The notes under the pieces are model-generated. The model saw only the letters and a list, made by a program, of their open reading frames with translations, made no database searches and was not told where the DNA came from. The position numbers were made by a program, and so were the translations under genes. A stretch of 64,000 bases of DNA from Moraxellaceae bacterium (lineage in GTDB: Bacteria > Pseudomonadota > Gammaproteobacteria > Burkholderiales > Rhodocyclaceae), in assembly GCA_031119205.1 (NCBI GenBank), contig JAVHYF010000002.1:74623-138622 (forward strand), read 5' to 3'. The first letter of the stretch is position 1, and each line of letters opens with the position of its first letter. Shown piece by piece: positions 37,932 through 45,900 of the stretch.

Positions 37932-39782
37932 GTGCTGAAAAGAATCCATGTTGCCGTCTTGTTCGCCGTCGCCGGTCTGGCCGGCACTGTCCAGGCTGCA
38001 GGTCTTGCCGAAGTCACCGAGCGGGCCCTGTCCCGCAACCCCGAAGTCCGCTCCCGCCTTCACGATTACCTGTCCTCCGGTTATGACCAGCAGGCTGCCC
38101 GCGGCGGCCTGCGTCCCCGTGTCGATGTCGAGGCCTACTATGGCTACGAGCGGCGCGACACCCCGTCGGTCGATTACGGCAACTTCGACCACCCCGGCGC
38201 CAGCATCCAGCTGCGGCAGCTGCTGTTCGACGGCTTTGCCACCACCAGCGAGATCCGCCGCCTGGGCCATACCAAGGCCACCCGCTACTACGAACTGCTG
38301 TCCGGCACCGACGACATCGCCGTCGAAGCCGCCCGTGCTTACCTCGATGTACAGCGTTATCGGCAGCTTTCCGGTTTGGCGCAGGACAACTGGGCGGTTC
38401 ACCGCGAGTTGTACGACCAGATCGACGAGCGCACCCGCGCTGGCGTGGGCCGCCGGGTCGATCTGGAGCAGGCGGCCGGCCGCCTGGCGCTGGCGCAATC
38501 CAACTGGCTGACCGAGACCAGCAACCTGCACGACGTGTCGGCCCGCTTCGAGCGGGTGGTCGGCGAATCCCCGCCCGCCCTGGCCGAGGCGCCCGACATC
38601 AGCCGCCACCTGCCCGGCGAGCGCGAAGTCCTGCCCATCGCCCTGCGCGACAATCCGCAGTTCCTCGCCGCCGTGTCCAACCTGCGCGCCGCCCGCGCGC
38701 AGACCGACGTGCGCCGCGCCGCCAACATGCCCAACCTGGAGTTCCGCGCATCCTACGGCGCCGAACGCAACCGCCAGGGCGTCAACGGCACCTACTCGGA
38801 CGCCGTGGCCCAGCTGGTCATGAACTACAACCTGTACCGCGGCGGCAGCGACGACGCGCGCATCCGCGCCTCGCAGGAGCAGTACTACGCCGCCGTCGAA
38901 CTGCGTGACCGCGCCTGCCGCGACATCCGCCAGAACACCGTCATCGCGTGGAACGACTCCCGCCGCCTGCGCGACCAGCTGCAGTTCCTCGAACAGCACG
39001 CCCTGTCGACCGAGAAGGCGCGCGACGCCTATCGCCAGCAGTTCGACATCGGCCAGCGCACCCTGCTCGACTTGCTGGATACCGAGAACGAACTTTTCGA
39101 GGCCCGCCGCGCCGTGGTGCGTGCCCGCTATGACCTGCGCATCTCCGAGTACCGCGTGCTGGGCCAGACCCACCGCCTGCTGACCGCACTGGAACTGGCG
39201 CCCACCACCAACGACGCCCCGCCGCAGGAGGACGACAAGGCCCAGGCGGACGACAACCTTGCCCGCTGCAACACGGAAATGCCGGCCCTGACCGCCCTGG
39301 ACACGCGCGCCGCGATGGCGGCCCGCACCACCAGCAGCGCAGCCCAGCTGGCTCTGGCACCCGCCGTCGCCGCCCCGCAACCGGCGGCCCCGCCCCCCGC
39401 CAGTGCGCCGCAGGCCGCGCCCGCCGACCCGCTGGACAAGGACATCACCGCGCAAGTGCAGGCCTGGGCTGCAGCCTGGTCGGCGCGTGATCTCGACACC
39501 TACCTGGGCTTCTACTCCGACACGTTCAAGCCGGCCACGGCGTCTGACCGCGAGAACTGGCGTGCGCTGCGCGCCAGACGGCTGGCCAAGTCCAGCATCG
39601 ACGTGAAGGTGGAGAACGTACGTGTGCAGCGCACCGGCCCGGACACTGCCACGGCGACCTTCCTGCAGCATTACCGCTCGCCGGACCTCAGCGACGACGT
39701 CACCAAGACCCTGCACTTCCGCCACGACAAGGGCCAATGGAAGATCGAGCGCGAAGTCGCGCCGCCTGCCGGTACCAACTGA
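37932..39782 (+). CDS. TolC family outer-membrane protein (LapE/AggA-like) fused to an NTF2-like domain
   Basis: This 616-residue protein has a signal peptide (HVAVLFAVAGLAGTVQA), a TolC-type outer-membrane efflux region over about residues 25-440 (including LRDNPQFLAAVSNLRAARAQTD and QFDIGQRTLLDLLDTENELFEARRA), an Ala/Pro-rich linker, and a C-terminal SnoaL/NTF2-like domain from about 500 (QVQAWAAAWSARDLDTYLGFYSDTF...GQWKIER). The start is GTG 37932. It is divergent from lapG-lapD, so it probably exports a LapA-like adhesin by type I secretion. The C-terminal extension is unusual for TolC proteins. Confidence 0.85.
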   Translation: MLKRIHVAVLFAVAGLAGTVQAAGLAEVTERALSRNPEVRSRLHDYLSSGYDQQAARGGLRPRVDVEAYYGYERRDTPSVDYGNFDHPGASIQLRQLLFDGFATTSEIRRLGHTKATRYYELLSGTDDIAVEAARAYLDVQRYRQLSGLAQDNWAVHRELYDQIDERTRAGVGRRVDLEQAAGRLALAQSNWLTETSNLHDVSARFERVVGESPPALAEAPDISRHLPGEREVLPIALRDNPQFLAAVSNLRAARAQTDVRRAANMPNLEFRASYGAERNRQGVNGTYSDAVAQLVMNYNLYRGGSDDARIRASQEQYYAAVELRDRACRDIRQNTVIAWNDSRRLRDQLQFLEQHALSTEKARDAYRQQFDIGQRTLLDLLDTENELFEARRAVVRARYDLRISEYRVLGQTHRLLTALELAPTTNDAPPQEDDKAQADDNLARCNTEMPALTALDTRAAMAARTTSSAAQLALAPAVAAPQPAAPPPASAPQAAPADPLDKDITAQVQAWAAAWSARDLDTYLGFYSDTFKPATASDRENWRALRARRLAKSSIDVKVENVRVQRTGPDTATATFLQHYRSPDLSDDVTKTLHFRHDKGQWKIEREVAPPAGTN

Positions 39783-39802
39783 GTCCACCGTGACGTCCCC
39801 CG

Positions 39803-39832
39803 ACAGGGCCTGCAACAGCAGGCCCTGTTGCT
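39803..39832 (+). terminator. Intrinsic terminator after the TolC-like gene
   Basis: ACAGGGCCTGC (39803-39813) and GCAGGCCCTGT (39818-39828) with an AACA loop, followed by TTGCTTT. Confidence 0.7.
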
Positions 39833-39984
39833 TTGGCGCAAGCCTGCTGCACGTCCGACAGGCCGTCAGTACCGCCACGTGCAGCATTTGCTATCGTTCG
39901 CGCACGATCACCCGTTCCACACGCTCTACACGATCGCGGCTCCATCCTCCATTCGACTGCAACCCACACGCGGAAAGCCATGCC

Positions 39985-41121
39985 ATGCGCCTCGCCCACT
40001 TCGTTCCCTCTGCCCTGCTATGCCTGGGCCTTGGCCTGCTGTCCGGCTGCGCGAGCATGATGGGCAGCTTCGGCAGCGATGCGGTGGTGGATGCCAGCCA
40101 CAAGGGAGCGCAGGGCGAGTCCGTCGCCGGCAGCAAGACCTACAGCCGCCTGCAGGCCGCCATCGACGCGGCACCTGCCGACGGTAAACGGCCGTGGCGG
40201 ATCTTCATCCGCAATGGCAGCTACAAGGAGAAGCTGACGGTCAGCCGGCCGAACCTCAGCCTGCTTGGCGAGAGCCGCGAGGCAACCGTGCTGGTCTTCG
40301 ACGCAGCCTCCAGCACGGTGGGGCCGGACCAGCGCGAATACGGCACCGCCGGCAGCGCCACCCTGACCGTACGCGCGCCGGACTTCTCCGCCGAGAACCT
40401 GACCATCGAGAACGCTTTCGACTACCCGAAGAACCTCGCCAGGGACCCCCAGGACAAGCTGCGGCTACGCAACCCGCAAGCCGTCGCCCTGCTGCTGGAC
40501 AAGGGCGCCGACCGCAGTCGCCTGAAGCAGGTACGCCTGGTGGGCTACCAGGACACCTTCTTCGCCAACGCCGGGCGCGCCTGGGTCTACCAGAGCGAGG
40601 TGCTGGGCCATGTCGATTTCATCTTCGGGGCCGGCACCGTGGTGTTCGAGGACAGCGACATCGTCAGCCGTCCTCGCATCGGCCAGCAACCCAGCGGCTA
40701 CGTCACTGCGCCCAGCACACAACGCAGCACGCCGCACGGCTTCGTCTTCCTCGACAGCCGCTTGAAGCGCGAGAGCGCGGACGTCGGCCCGCAGTCCGTG
40801 CCGCTGGGCCGCCCCTGGCACCCGACCTCCAGCTTCCCCGACGGTCGCTATGCCGATCCGGACGCCATCGGCAGCGCGGTGTTCGTGCGTTGCTGGATGG
40901 ACGAGCACATCACCACCGATGGCTGGGACGAGATGGGTGGCACGGCAAAGGATGGCGGTCGCGTCTTCTTCCAGCCGGAAGACGCGCGCTTCTTCGAGTA
41001 CAAAAGCACGGGCCCCGGCGCTGCCGCAAAGCCGGTGAAGCGTCGCCGCCAGCTGAGCGACGCCCAGGCAGCCGCCTATACGCCCGACAAGCTGCTGGGC
41101 GACTGGCGGCCCGCGCGCTGA
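39985..41121 (+). CDS. Pectinesterase, outer-membrane lipoprotein (PemB-like)
   Basis: This 378-residue protein has a lipoprotein signal ending in LLSGC, with lipidated Cys22. The pectin methylesterase beta-helix has catalytic Asp190 (GYQDTFF) and Asp211 (GHVDFIFG), 21 residues apart as in Erwinia PemA, and Arg276 (LGRPW). It removes methyl esters from pectin so that lyases can act. PemB of Erwinia is likewise a lipoprotein that acts on methylated oligogalacturonides. ATG 39985 is chosen because it gives the lipobox. It links to the uronate genes at 27.5-32 and 50-63 kb. Confidence 0.93.
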   Translation: MRLAHFVPSALLCLGLGLLSGCASMMGSFGSDAVVDASHKGAQGESVAGSKTYSRLQAAIDAAPADGKRPWRIFIRNGSYKEKLTVSRPNLSLLGESREATVLVFDAASSTVGPDQREYGTAGSATLTVRAPDFSAENLTIENAFDYPKNLARDPQDKLRLRNPQAVALLLDKGADRSRLKQVRLVGYQDTFFANAGRAWVYQSEVLGHVDFIFGAGTVVFEDSDIVSRPRIGQQPSGYVTAPSTQRSTPHGFVFLDSRLKRESADVGPQSVPLGRPWHPTSSFPDGRYADPDAIGSAVFVRCWMDEHITTDGWDEMGGTAKDGGRVFFQPEDARFFEYKSTGPGAAAKPVKRRRQLSDAQAAAYTPDKLLGDWRPAR

Positions 41122-41160
41122 GGCGCCGGCCTCCGCACAGCAGCGACGCCGTGATGCGAC

Positions 41161-41481
41161 TCAGGCAGAACGCCGCGATGCAGCCGCGCGCGGCGTAGCG
41201 CGCGCATCACGCAAGCGCTCGCGCACGACCAGCGCACCGAGCACGAGCGATGCGGCCAGGCTGGTGTGGCCGGAATACAGCACCAGCCCCAGCCCCCAAC
41301 CCTCGCGAAACACCACGACGACCAGCGCCAGCAACAGGCAGGCCCAGCCTGCAAGGCGCCAGCGCCGCGTCGCCGGCTGCGCCAGTGCCTTGCCGAAGAC
41401 CTCCCGCTGGTGGCGCGACATCGCCATGGCCAGCGCGACGAAGCCCGCCAGGCTAGACAGGAAAGTCAGCAGATGGCTCAT
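41161..41481 (-). CDS. DUF3325 family small membrane protein
   Basis: This 106-residue protein has about three hydrophobic segments (LLTFLSSLAGFVALAMAM, LAGWACLLLALVVVV, SLAASLVLGALVV). It is the last gene of a siderophore-uptake operon and overlaps the PepSY gene by four bases (ATGA). DUF3325 proteins accompany PepSY membrane proteins next to TonB-dependent receptors. The function is not known. Confidence 0.8.
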   Translation of the reverse strand: MSHLLTFLSSLAGFVALAMAMSRHQREVFGKALAQPATRRWRLAGWACLLLALVVVVFREGWGLGLVLYSGHTSLAASLVLGALVVRERLRDARATPRAAASRRSA

Positions 41482-43097
41482 GCCCGCGCCCCTTCCATGT
41501 CGCGGGCTCCGGCAGCCGCATCGCGCCGCGGCTTCGCGGCCGTGCCACGGTGCTTCGTCACCCGCCAGGCAATCAACGCGTGCAGGCCAGCCAGCGCCAG
41601 CAACATCAGGTCGGTACCAACGAACACCCAGTCGCCGCTGAGCAGGCTGGTCCACAAGGGCCTGTCGGTCGTGAGGGCGTTGAGGACCGGTAGCAGCGCC
41701 AGCAGCACGGCGGCGGCATAGAACTGCTCCACCCATGCCGCGCGGGCCGGACGCAGCATGGCGTGGGCCAGCGTCAGTGCCCAGGCGATGAAGAAGACGT
41801 GGATCTCCCAATCGGCACGAGCTGCCATGCCGAGCGGCAGCAAGCGGTTGGACCACAGGAAGACGGTCATCGCCACCGACAGACCGGCAATGCCGGCAAT
41901 GTTGAGGCGCTCGACGACGCGGAAACCGAAGTACGGCCGCTGCGGGTCCGGCAGGCGTGCGCGGCGCTTGACGGTCCACATCACCAGGCCGGTGCCGACC
42001 ATCGCGGTACCGGCAAGGCTCACCAGGAAGTACAGCCAGCGCGTCACCGCGTCACTGAAGCGGCCGAGGTGCAGCGCATACAGCACGCCACGCGTCTCGG
42101 CAGCGGCGCCCACGCTGTCGTGCACTTCCAGCAGCTTGCCGCTGCTGCCTTCGAACAGCAGGTACTGCGGGCTCATCGACACGCGGCTGGCTTCGCCGCG
42201 CGTCACCGCGACACGCGAGGCGGCATCGCCAGGATGGGTGATGGTCACGCGACTGACGTTGTACTGACCCCAGCGTGCCTGCGCCTGTCGCACCATGTCC
42301 TCCACCGATGCCAGCGGCATCGCCTCGCCACTCGGCTTGCCGGGCTGGATGAAGGCGCTGAGCTGGGCCGACATTTCCTGACGCTGCTGCGGCGTGCGGA
42401 AGGCCTCGCGCTCGCCCCAGGGCATGTACATCGCCATCAGGGTCACCAGACCGGTGTAGGTGATCATCAGGTGGAAGGGCAGGCCGAACACGGCCAGCGC
42501 GTTGTGAGCGTCCAGCCAGGAGCGCTGCCCCTTGCCCCAGCGGAAGGTGAAGAAGTCGGCGAAGATCTTCTTGTGCGTGATGACGCCACTGACGATGGCC
42601 ACCAGCATGAACATCGCGCAGAAGCCCGCCAGCCAGCGCCCCCAGAACGCGGGCATGTAGTGGAACTGGAAGTGGAAGCGGTAGAAGAAATCACCCCCGG
42701 TGGTCTCGCGCGCGCTCAGCTCCTCACCACTACGCGGATCGAAATTGGCTTCGGCGAAAGCACGGCGGCCTTTCTCGTTGGGCTTGCGCCAGAACACGTT
42801 CACCGAGTTGTTGCGCGCATCGCTCAGGCGCAGGCTCATCTGCGACGTACCCGGCGAGATGGCCTGCACCTTCGCGGCCACCAGCTGCGCCACCACCGCC
42901 GGATCCGGCACTTCGGCCTGCCTCGGCAGCTCGGGCCGCATCCACTGCGACAGCTCGTCCTTGAAGTAGGACACGGTGCCGGTCAGGAACATCGCGTACA
43001 GGAACCAGCCCACCAGCAGGCCCGTCCAGATGTGCAGATCGGACATCGTCTGGCGGATTCCCGGCACAGGGTTTGTGGCGCTTTTTCCCCGCTTCAC
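41478..43097 (-). CDS. PepSY-associated membrane protein (putative siderophore ferric reductase)
   Basis: This 539-residue membrane protein of the PepSY_TM family has an N-terminal membrane segment (LHIWTGLLVGWFLYAMFLTGTV), periplasmic PepSY-like regions, a histidine-bearing HFHFHYMPAF stretch and several further membrane segments. Relatives such as FoxB and FsrB reduce ferric siderophores. The start is GTG 43097, with GGGAGG six bases before it and a 4-base overlap (GTGA) with the stop of the DUF3649 gene. It belongs to the TonB-receptor operon. Confidence 0.85.
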   Translation of the reverse strand: MKRGKSATNPVPGIRQTMSDLHIWTGLLVGWFLYAMFLTGTVSYFKDELSQWMRPELPRQAEVPDPAVVAQLVAAKVQAISPGTSQMSLRLSDARNNSVNVFWRKPNEKGRRAFAEANFDPRSGEELSARETTGGDFFYRFHFQFHYMPAFWGRWLAGFCAMFMLVAIVSGVITHKKIFADFFTFRWGKGQRSWLDAHNALAVFGLPFHLMITYTGLVTLMAMYMPWGEREAFRTPQQRQEMSAQLSAFIQPGKPSGEAMPLASVEDMVRQAQARWGQYNVSRVTITHPGDAASRVAVTRGEASRVSMSPQYLLFEGSSGKLLEVHDSVGAAAETRGVLYALHLGRFSDAVTRWLYFLVSLAGTAMVGTGLVMWTVKRRARLPDPQRPYFGFRVVERLNIAGIAGLSVAMTVFLWSNRLLPLGMAARADWEIHVFFIAWALTLAHAMLRPARAAWVEQFYAAAVLLALLPVLNALTTDRPLWTSLLSGDWVFVGTDLMLLALAGLHALIAWRVTKHRGTAAKPRRDAAAGARDMEGARA

Positions 43098-43393
43098 GCT
43101 GCACCTCCCTGCGACCACACCGACCAGGCCATCAGCACGAGCGGCACGGCAGCGACCAGCAGGCCTACCCAGGCGCGTGTGGCACTACGCACCGCGAACA
43201 CCCAGACCACCGCGCAGGTGTAGACGACGAAGCTCAGCAGCATGCCGGTGAGCACGCCCTGGACTTCATCCATGGGCAGGGCCAGCGTGGCGACGCTGGT
43301 GAGCGCTGCCAGCGCATAGCCACCGAACAGGGCAGCCAGGATGCGCGACAGCAGTGCGCCGCTGCGGCGCACGGTGGATGGAATTGCAATCAT
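43094..43393 (-). CDS. DUF3649 family iron-uptake-associated membrane protein
   Basis: This 99-residue protein has about three membrane segments. The residues LAALFGGYALAALTSVATLALP and LLSFVVYTCAVVWVFAVR match the DUF3649 type found after TonB-dependent siderophore receptors. It follows the receptor gene, from which it is separated by a 14-bp hairpin, and is translationally coupled to the PepSY gene. Confidence 0.8.
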   Translation of the reverse strand: MIAIPSTVRRSGALLSRILAALFGGYALAALTSVATLALPMDEVQGVLTGMLLSFVVYTCAVVWVFAVRSATRAWVGLLVAAVPLVLMAWSVWSQGGAA

Positions 43394-43420
43394 GTCGGAA
43401 CTTCGGCGGGACTAACGGAA

Positions 43421-43452
43421 AGTGCCACGACGCGCGGACGCGTCGTGGCACT
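43421..43452 (-). terminator. Strong hairpin between receptor and downstream genes
   Basis: AGTGCCACGACGCG (43421-43434) pairs perfectly with CGCGTCGTGGCACT (43439-43452) over a CGGA loop. No T-run follows on the minus strand, so partial termination or mRNA stabilization is more likely than full termination. Confidence 0.55.
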
Positions 43453-43485
43453 CGGACTACATACGGCGCACGAGGCGCCCCTGTC

Positions 43486-45702
43486 TTAGAAGTCGACCGA
43501 CGCCGACAACACGTAGGTACGCGGAGCGCCCACCGTCACGTAGTTGCCCGCCGTCAGCCAGTACTCCTTGTCGAACAGGTTCTCGATGTTGGCGCGCAGC
43601 ACCACCGGCCGGCCAGCCACCTGCGTGGTGTAGCGGGCGCCGATGTCCCAGCGCGTCCAGGACTCGAACTTCAGCGTGTTGGTGTTGTTCATGTACGCGC
43701 CGGAGGTGTAGATGACGCGCGAGTTCAGCGCGAGGCCTTGCACCCACGGCGTATCCCAGTCCAGCGAGCCGGACGCGGTCATGTCGGGCACGCCGGCGGC
43801 CTGCTTGCCATCGGTAGCGCCACCCGGCGTCTTGGTCTGCTCGGCATCGACGAAGGCCATGCTCAGCATGCCGCGCAAGCCGCGCTGGATCTCGCCGTAG
43901 CCCGACAGCTCCAGGCCGCGGTTACGTTGCTCGCCGAAGTAGCCATACGTCTGGTTCGGCGCAGTACCGAGCGCCATGCCGTTCGGGCGGGCAAGCTGGT
44001 AGATCGCGGCGGTGGTGGTCAGGCGGCCCCAGTCCACCTTCACACCGATTTCGTACTGGGTGGACTTGTACGGTTCCAGCACTTCGCCACGGTTGAGGTA
44101 TTGCGTGCCGACGATGGTGCCGCGCGACAGACCTTCGGTGTAGTTGGCGTAGACCGAGACGTTGCTGAGCGGCTTGACGACCAGACCGACCACCGGCGAC
44201 ACGGCGCTGGAGTCGTAGTTGGTGGTCGGGGCGCCGGTTGTCTGGTTGAAGCTTTGCTGCTCGACGTTCTGGTCACGCGCGCCCAGAGTCACCAGTACGC
44301 GGTCCTGCAAGAAGGACATTGTGTCGGCGATGGCGAAACTGGTAAGCGTGGTTTCGGAAGCCTTGGTCGGTGCGGTACGCGCTGCGGTAATCACCGGCAG
44401 GGACGACGGGTTGTAGATGTTGGAAGTGGTGCTGCCTGCCGACTGGATATAGGCGTTGCCACTTTCCTGCTCAAGCACCGTGGCGCCGACGTTGAGCGTG
44501 TGCACCACGCCGAAGGTATCGAACTTCCAGCGCACGCCAGCGCTACCGCTGGTGGTCTTGGTGTACGAGTCGTAGTACGAATTGCGCACCGAGAAATTGC
44601 CGGTGTGATCCAGGCCACTGCTCACCGGGAAGATCTGCGTGATCTCGCCATCGCGGTAACCGACGGCCGCATACGCGGTCAGCGCGGTGCTGACGTCGTA
44701 TTCCACGCGCGTCGCGACGGTGGTGTCACGCTGCTGCAGGTTGGAGCCGGGATACCAGTTGGAGCGCGAATCCGGCGGCTCGGGAATGTAGGTGGTGTTC
44801 GCACCGAAGCTGATCTGCGGACGGAATTCATCGGTGTCGTCGCGCTGCATGATCGCGTCCAGCGACCAGCGCAGCTTGCTGCCGCGATAGTCCAGCGCAA
44901 AGGCGCCGAGACCGGTGGCCACGTTGCCGTTGTCGACGGTGCCTTCGCCGTCACGGGCGACGCCGTTGAAGCGTATGCCCCACTCCTTGTTCTCGCCGAA
45001 GCGTGCACCGCTGTCGATATGCACGCCCAGGTTGGAGGCGCTCTGGCCCATGACGGTCAGGCGGGTCAGCGGGATGTCGCCGGCGCGCTTGCTGACGATG
45101 TTGATGCCACCGCCGATGGTGCCGCCCGGGGCCATGCCGTTGACGAGGGTATTGGGGCCCTTCAGCAGTTCCACGCGTCCGGAAATCTGCGGCGGCACGC
45201 GGCTGGGAGAGATCAGTCCATACAGCCCGTTGAAACCGACGTCCTGGCCTCGCACCTCGAAGCCACGGATCTGGTAGGTGTCGTCGAAGCCATTGCTGCC
45301 GGTGGTCAGGCGAACCGACGCATCGTTGATCAGCGCCTCGGCCACCGTACGGGCCTGCTGGTCCTGCAGCAGCTCGGAGGTATAGCTGGTGACGCTGAAA
45401 GGCACGTCCATGTTGTCTTCCGTGCCGAGCAGACCCAGCGACGCGCCACGCGCCTGCTGCCCACCAGCGTGGGGCCGGTCGGCCTGGGCATCGGCCGTCA
45501 CGGTCACGACTGGAAGGATGGCCTCGTTTGCTTGTGGTACCGGAGCGGCCGCCTGGGCGTGGCTGAGCGCCGGGATGGCAGCACCGACCAGCGACAGGCC
45601 AACGAGGGCACCACGAACGGCGATCGCAAGACGGGTGGGTTTGATGGTTTCAGGGGAAGAGCCCGCACTGCGGACAACAGGATGGGAGGAGGAGATATTC
45701 AT
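43486..45702 (-). CDS. TonB-dependent siderophore receptor
   Basis: This 738-residue outer-membrane receptor has a signal peptide (IAVRGALVGLSLVGAAIPALSHAQA), a plug domain (VPFSVTSYTSELLQDQQARTVAEALINDASVR, GFEVRG), and a beta-barrel ending in aromatic residue Phe (LSASVDF). The plug motifs are those of FhuA/FpvA-type receptors. Downstream DUF3649, PepSY and DUF3325 genes complete a siderophore uptake unit. A Fur-box-like site is upstream at 45729-45747. The siderophore is unknown. Confidence 0.92.
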   Translation of the reverse strand: MNISSSHPVVRSAGSSPETIKPTRLAIAVRGALVGLSLVGAAIPALSHAQAAAPVPQANEAILPVVTVTADAQADRPHAGGQQARGASLGLLGTEDNMDVPFSVTSYTSELLQDQQARTVAEALINDASVRLTTGSNGFDDTYQIRGFEVRGQDVGFNGLYGLISPSRVPPQISGRVELLKGPNTLVNGMAPGGTIGGGINIVSKRAGDIPLTRLTVMGQSASNLGVHIDSGARFGENKEWGIRFNGVARDGEGTVDNGNVATGLGAFALDYRGSKLRWSLDAIMQRDDTDEFRPQISFGANTTYIPEPPDSRSNWYPGSNLQQRDTTVATRVEYDVSTALTAYAAVGYRDGEITQIFPVSSGLDHTGNFSVRNSYYDSYTKTTSGSAGVRWKFDTFGVVHTLNVGATVLEQESGNAYIQSAGSTTSNIYNPSSLPVITAARTAPTKASETTLTSFAIADTMSFLQDRVLVTLGARDQNVEQQSFNQTTGAPTTNYDSSAVSPVVGLVVKPLSNVSVYANYTEGLSRGTIVGTQYLNRGEVLEPYKSTQYEIGVKVDWGRLTTTAAIYQLARPNGMALGTAPNQTYGYFGEQRNRGLELSGYGEIQRGLRGMLSMAFVDAEQTKTPGGATDGKQAAGVPDMTASGSLDWDTPWVQGLALNSRVIYTSGAYMNNTNTLKFESWTRWDIGARYTTQVAGRPVVLRANIENLFDKEYWLTAGNYVTVGAPRTYVLSASVDF

Positions 45703-45728
45703 GTTTTTGATGATATTTACACATTGTT

Positions 45729-45747
45729 ACGACTCATTCGCATTATC
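45729..45747 (-). promoter_or_regulatory. Fur-box-like sequence
   Basis: On the minus strand GATAATGCGAATGAGTCGT matches 12 of 19 positions of the Fur consensus GATAATGATAATCATTATC. It lies 27-45 bases upstream of the receptor start, in an AT-rich promoter region. Confidence 0.45.
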
Positions 45748-45796
45748 AACAACACTGCCCTTTCGGGCAAGTCTTGCATACAAGAAGCAGGAATAA

Positions 45797-45825
45797 AAAA
45801 ACCGGATGGCTTGCGCCACCCGGTT
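45797..45825 (-). terminator. Intrinsic terminator after the PhoX-like gene
   Basis: AACCGGATGGC (45800-45810) and GCCACCCGGTT (45815-45825) form a stem. On the minus strand it is followed by TTTTTTT. It insulates the receptor promoter. Confidence 0.75.
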
Positions 45826-45900
45826 CTTGCTCAAACGGATTGCGGGCAATGGGCCTGCAACCCAATGAGCCCGCAACCGTCAGGTACGGCTCTGCGTCGA

